DNA from: Cladocopium goreaui
Lineage: Eukaryota > Sar > Dinophyceae > Suessiales > Symbiodiniaceae
Assembly: GCA_947184155.2 (NCBI GenBank)
Contig: CAMXCT020000258.1
Location: 434,501 to 498,500, forward strand
Reading direction: 5' to 3'
DNA: 64,000 nucleotides
The notes beneath the pieces are model-generated. The model did no database searches. It saw nothing but the letters and a program-made list of their open reading frames with translations, and was not told the origin of the DNA. A program made the translations under genes and the position numbers. Positions 61,652 through 64,000 of this stretch are shown one piece after another (within the stretch, counting starts at the first letter, position 1; every line of letters begins with the position of its first letter).

Positions 61652-62200
61652 ATGGGCGATGAGCAACCAGTTGTGAAAGTGAAGCAGAAGGCCAAGCTCC
61701 AATTTGGCAATGCTCGAGTTTCCGGATTCAAGGATGCGAAGAAGGAGACCGAGAAGAAGAGGCCAGTTGAGAAGCAGGAGGCCAAGACTGAGGAACCTCA
61801 GTCAAAGATGTCTAAGCAAGATCGCAAGGACAAAGGACTCCAGAAGCTTCGTGAACGCGAAAGTGAAGGAACTAGGGAGATCCTTGTGCAAGCAGCGAAG
61901 ACATCTCAACTCAGCGTACCCATGTCCAAGCGGGTTCGCGCTGAATATGTAGTATGTGGAAGTGCTTTGTCAGAGAAGTTTCAGTACAAGTACCTTCTTG
62001 CGCTCACTGACACAGGTTCGCAGAAATCAAAGATGCGCACCATACCGTTTGTGGCGGCGTTGAATGACTCAATTGCTGGATCATCTCTCAGAACCAAAGC
62101 GGTCATCACTCAGGTGTCGAGAACTTTGGACCGGTCGTGCTCTGCTTGCGGGGGTACGGCCGGCGCATGGGAAGATGGGTGGCCGAAAAATTCAGGTTAG
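61652..62200 (+). CDS. Hypothetical host coding segment (182 aa as an open frame, probably part of a spliced gene)
   Basis: This is the most protein-like ORF of the host part. The ATG at 61652 opens a lysine/glutamate-rich, probably disordered first half (VKQKAKLQFGNARVSGFKDA; EKKRPVEKQEAKTEEPQSK). A more ordered part follows (FQYKYLLALTDTGSQKSKM; TIPFVAALNDSIAGSSLRTKA; SRTLDRSCSACGGTAG). Codons are richer in G and C than the surroundings. Near 62,190 an AG-GTTAGTG junction could be a 5' splice site, in which case the last codons belong to an intron. No family is recognised. R1 copies flank it on both sides. Confidence 0.55.
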   Translation: MGDEQPVVKVKQKAKLQFGNARVSGFKDAKKETEKKRPVEKQEAKTEEPQSKMSKQDRKDKGLQKLRERESEGTREILVQAAKTSQLSVPMSKRVRAEYVVCGSALSEKFQYKYLLALTDTGSQKSKMRTIPFVAALNDSIAGSSLRTKAVITQVSRTLDRSCSACGGTAGAWEDGWPKNSG

Positions 62201-62234
62201 TGAATTACTATAATTTGCCCAGATTGGATATTTG

Positions 62235-62345
62235 ATACCCTCTGGTAAATTCACAGAACTATGGAAAATCACCATTAAAATAATAGGTAAATCAACTATT
62301 TCTATTGCCATTTTCCATAGCTATGTAAGAAATTACCAGAGGGTA
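62235..62345. repeat. R1 copy
   Basis: TACCCTCTGGTAAATTCACA at the left and AAATTACCAGAGGGTA at the right, just after the hypothetical coding segment. Confidence 0.8.
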
Positions 62346-63571
62346 ACTCATCCCCAACCTTGGGTAGTTTAATCTTTTAGTGTTTTGCTATAAGTGGAAA
62401 AGTAACCATAACCAGAACCAGCAACAGTTTACTAGATGGTATCAATAGCTGGTTGGTGGTTTCAACCCCTCTGAAAAATATTAGCCAGTTGAGATTATTA
62501 TTCCCAACTGAATGGAAATATGGAACATATTAGCCAGTTAGGATTAAGGATTTCAATCTTTTGTGGACTATCCAAGATTGACCATGATATACAGCCAAAG
62601 CAAAATTAACCATTCATAGAATTTATCCAACGTAAAGGGGGACTTCATATAATTTAGCGAGTGAGCAGTGTTTCAAAACCCCGGTGGTGGCGGGCATCAT
62701 AGAAACAGGCCGGAGCGACAGTCCCAACCCTTTGATGCGATAGACCCCTTGGGTTATCTTTTTGGTTGAACTTGTTGCAAAATATGGCTGGGTCCGTGGT
62801 TTCCTATTTCCGGAACTGGGACATGCAACTCTTGTGCAGCGCTTTCGTTGCCACTGAATCCACTTTTCGCCCTAGTTTTCTTCTTCCAAAATTGGTGGCC
62901 AGTTCGGCTTGGCTCGTTTGAAGGCTTTTAAGGCATTCACCTCAATTCTGGTTGCAAGACAGCGTTTATAATTTCCTTTTTGAACCCATTCACTGAAGTT
63001 ATAAGTACAATACGCCATAAACCATTGTTATTGGAGTTATTTGTACCAACTTAGGTATTGTCACATTGTACCCACAAGCTACAATGATCTTGGTTGAGTG
63101 TTCTGGAGGATATGAAAGCTAGCCCAGGTAGAAGGTGGTGGCCCATCAGTAAGTTCCCTAAGCCATCGGGGTACCCAAAAAAAATCCAGTCATTTATCCA
63201 TTTTAGTAATGAAACTTAAGGTGATTTAGGGATCCCCCATTTTAAGAAACCCCCACATGCATACATATATATATACACATAATATATATATATATATTTG
63301 TACATCCCCATGAACCCTAGTTGAGCCTAGTTATAAAGCGACTTAGCAAACTATGGGGCACCACCACCCTTGTACAAACCATTTGTAGGGGGTCAGTTGA
63401 AATATGCCATTGACAGACGTCTCCCACGTCATCCTCGGCCAGGCTGCGCCTGCCGCAGCAACCCTGAAGGAACTGTCCTCTGAAGGGTCTGGAAACTCGG
63501 AGATGGAGGGGTTCGCAGCACCATACCCTCAATCTAAGAAAGCTACGGACAGCCACCATTTTGTTCATAGG
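62346..63571. other. Host intergenic DNA
   Basis: No gene is supported. A partial R4 repeat starts near 62,450 and a TA repeat lies at 63,262-63,300. A short GC-rich open stretch at about 63,404-63,560 may be an exon fragment but has no recognisable domain. Confidence 0.4.
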
Positions 63572-63671
63572 TACCATCTGGTTATGACTAACTTAACATA
63601 GCCATGGAAAGATCCACCCATTTTTAATAGGTAAACCATCTATAAATGGGTCATTTTCCATGGCGAGGGTA
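63572..63671. repeat. R1 copy, right end damaged
   Basis: Left end TACCATCTGGTTATG; the right inverted end is replaced by CATGGCGAGGGTA, so only the inner part pairs. Confidence 0.65.
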
Positions 63672-63828
63672 AGTCAGGATTCATCTCCAGACGGGCCGTT
63701 TCTTTTCGTAACGTTAAAGTCCCAAGCTGAACGAGGAGACTACGGCCTCCAAGATGCCCAAAAAAAAACCAGAGATGTTGGTGATATTTCGTAGTGAAGC
63801 ATCCTATTTTCAGAGTGTGACTACCACC

Positions 63829-63960
63829 TACAAGGTGGTGCCCCAGTTCGTTAGCTAAGTTGATGCAAATAACTCCAATTTCACTTCGGTTTATGGTAGC
63901 TACAGCTATACTTAATGGGGGTTATAAACTAACTTATAACTGGGGGGGCACCACCTTGTA
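63829..63960. repeat. MITE-like family R5 with perfect 16-bp inverted ends
   Basis: TACAAGGTGGTGCCCC at 63829-63844 and its complement at 63945-63960 enclose about 100 bases containing TTATAACTGGGGG. Half copies occur near 43,730, 57,310 and 59,600. Confidence 0.82.
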
Positions 63961-64000
63961 CAAAGATCAAACAAGATACAGCACTAGAAACAATATTCGT

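Noticed and set aside
63404..63601. GC-rich short frame as a host gene
   Set aside because: No domain, no clear splice context, and it ends in an R1 repeat; mentioned only as a possible exon fragment.

Overview
The window looks like nuclear DNA of a protist, possibly a dinoflagellate. It carries an integrated polinton-like virus (PLV) that has been invaded twice by nested transposons. The dinoflagellate assignment is weak. It rests on an 11-nt match to the 3' end of the dinoflagellate spliced leader in the LTRs, and on my impression that the gag-protease type resembles retroelements of that group. The viral assignment is strong.

Layout. (1) From base 1 to about 39,835, minus the insertion, lies an AT-rich endogenous virus: A32-like packaging ATPase, fibre with a C-terminal S74 chaperone domain, zinc-ribbon protein, two GIY-YIG proteins, a penton-like protein, a lipase-like protein, double-jelly-roll major capsid protein, several small proteins, a 1348-residue replicase (OTU-like region, TV-Pol-like polymerase, SF1 helicase, zinc cluster) and an rve/DDE integrase. 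The left viral end is outside the window. Many viral genes end in perfect AT-rich hairpins. (2) Bases 3331-25921 are a 22.6-kb LTR retroelement with 430-bp LTRs that I read as identical, flanked by the 5-bp duplication ATTAA. It split the viral fibre gene. Removing the element and one ATTAA copy rejoins the fibre frame exactly (882 codons plus stop). It carries gag-like ORFs, a CCCH zinc finger and a retropepsin-like motif, but no reverse transcriptase or integrase. (3) Bases 4208-15167 are an 11-kb DNA transposon inside that retroelement, with perfect 16-bp terminal inverted repeats and an 8-bp duplication GGTGAAAT. It split the first gag ORF, and removing it with one duplication copy again restores the frame exactly (869 codons plus stop). 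Its interior is three large palindromic modules, short hairpins, 69-bp tandem arrays and degenerate repeats, with no transposase seen. (4) From about 39,836 to 64,000 is flanking host DNA: one cysteine-rich secreted-type gene with a frame break, one charged hypothetical coding segment, and dense short palindromic MITE-like repeats, minisatellites and AT-rich tracts.

Together the window shows host > virus > LTR element > DNA transposon > foldback modules, with both coding-sequence insertions still frame-traceable. The virus has capsid, packaging, replication and integration genes and could have been a complete integrating virus before the fibre was broken. The LTR insertion looks recent; the window does not show whether the virus was active when it was hit.
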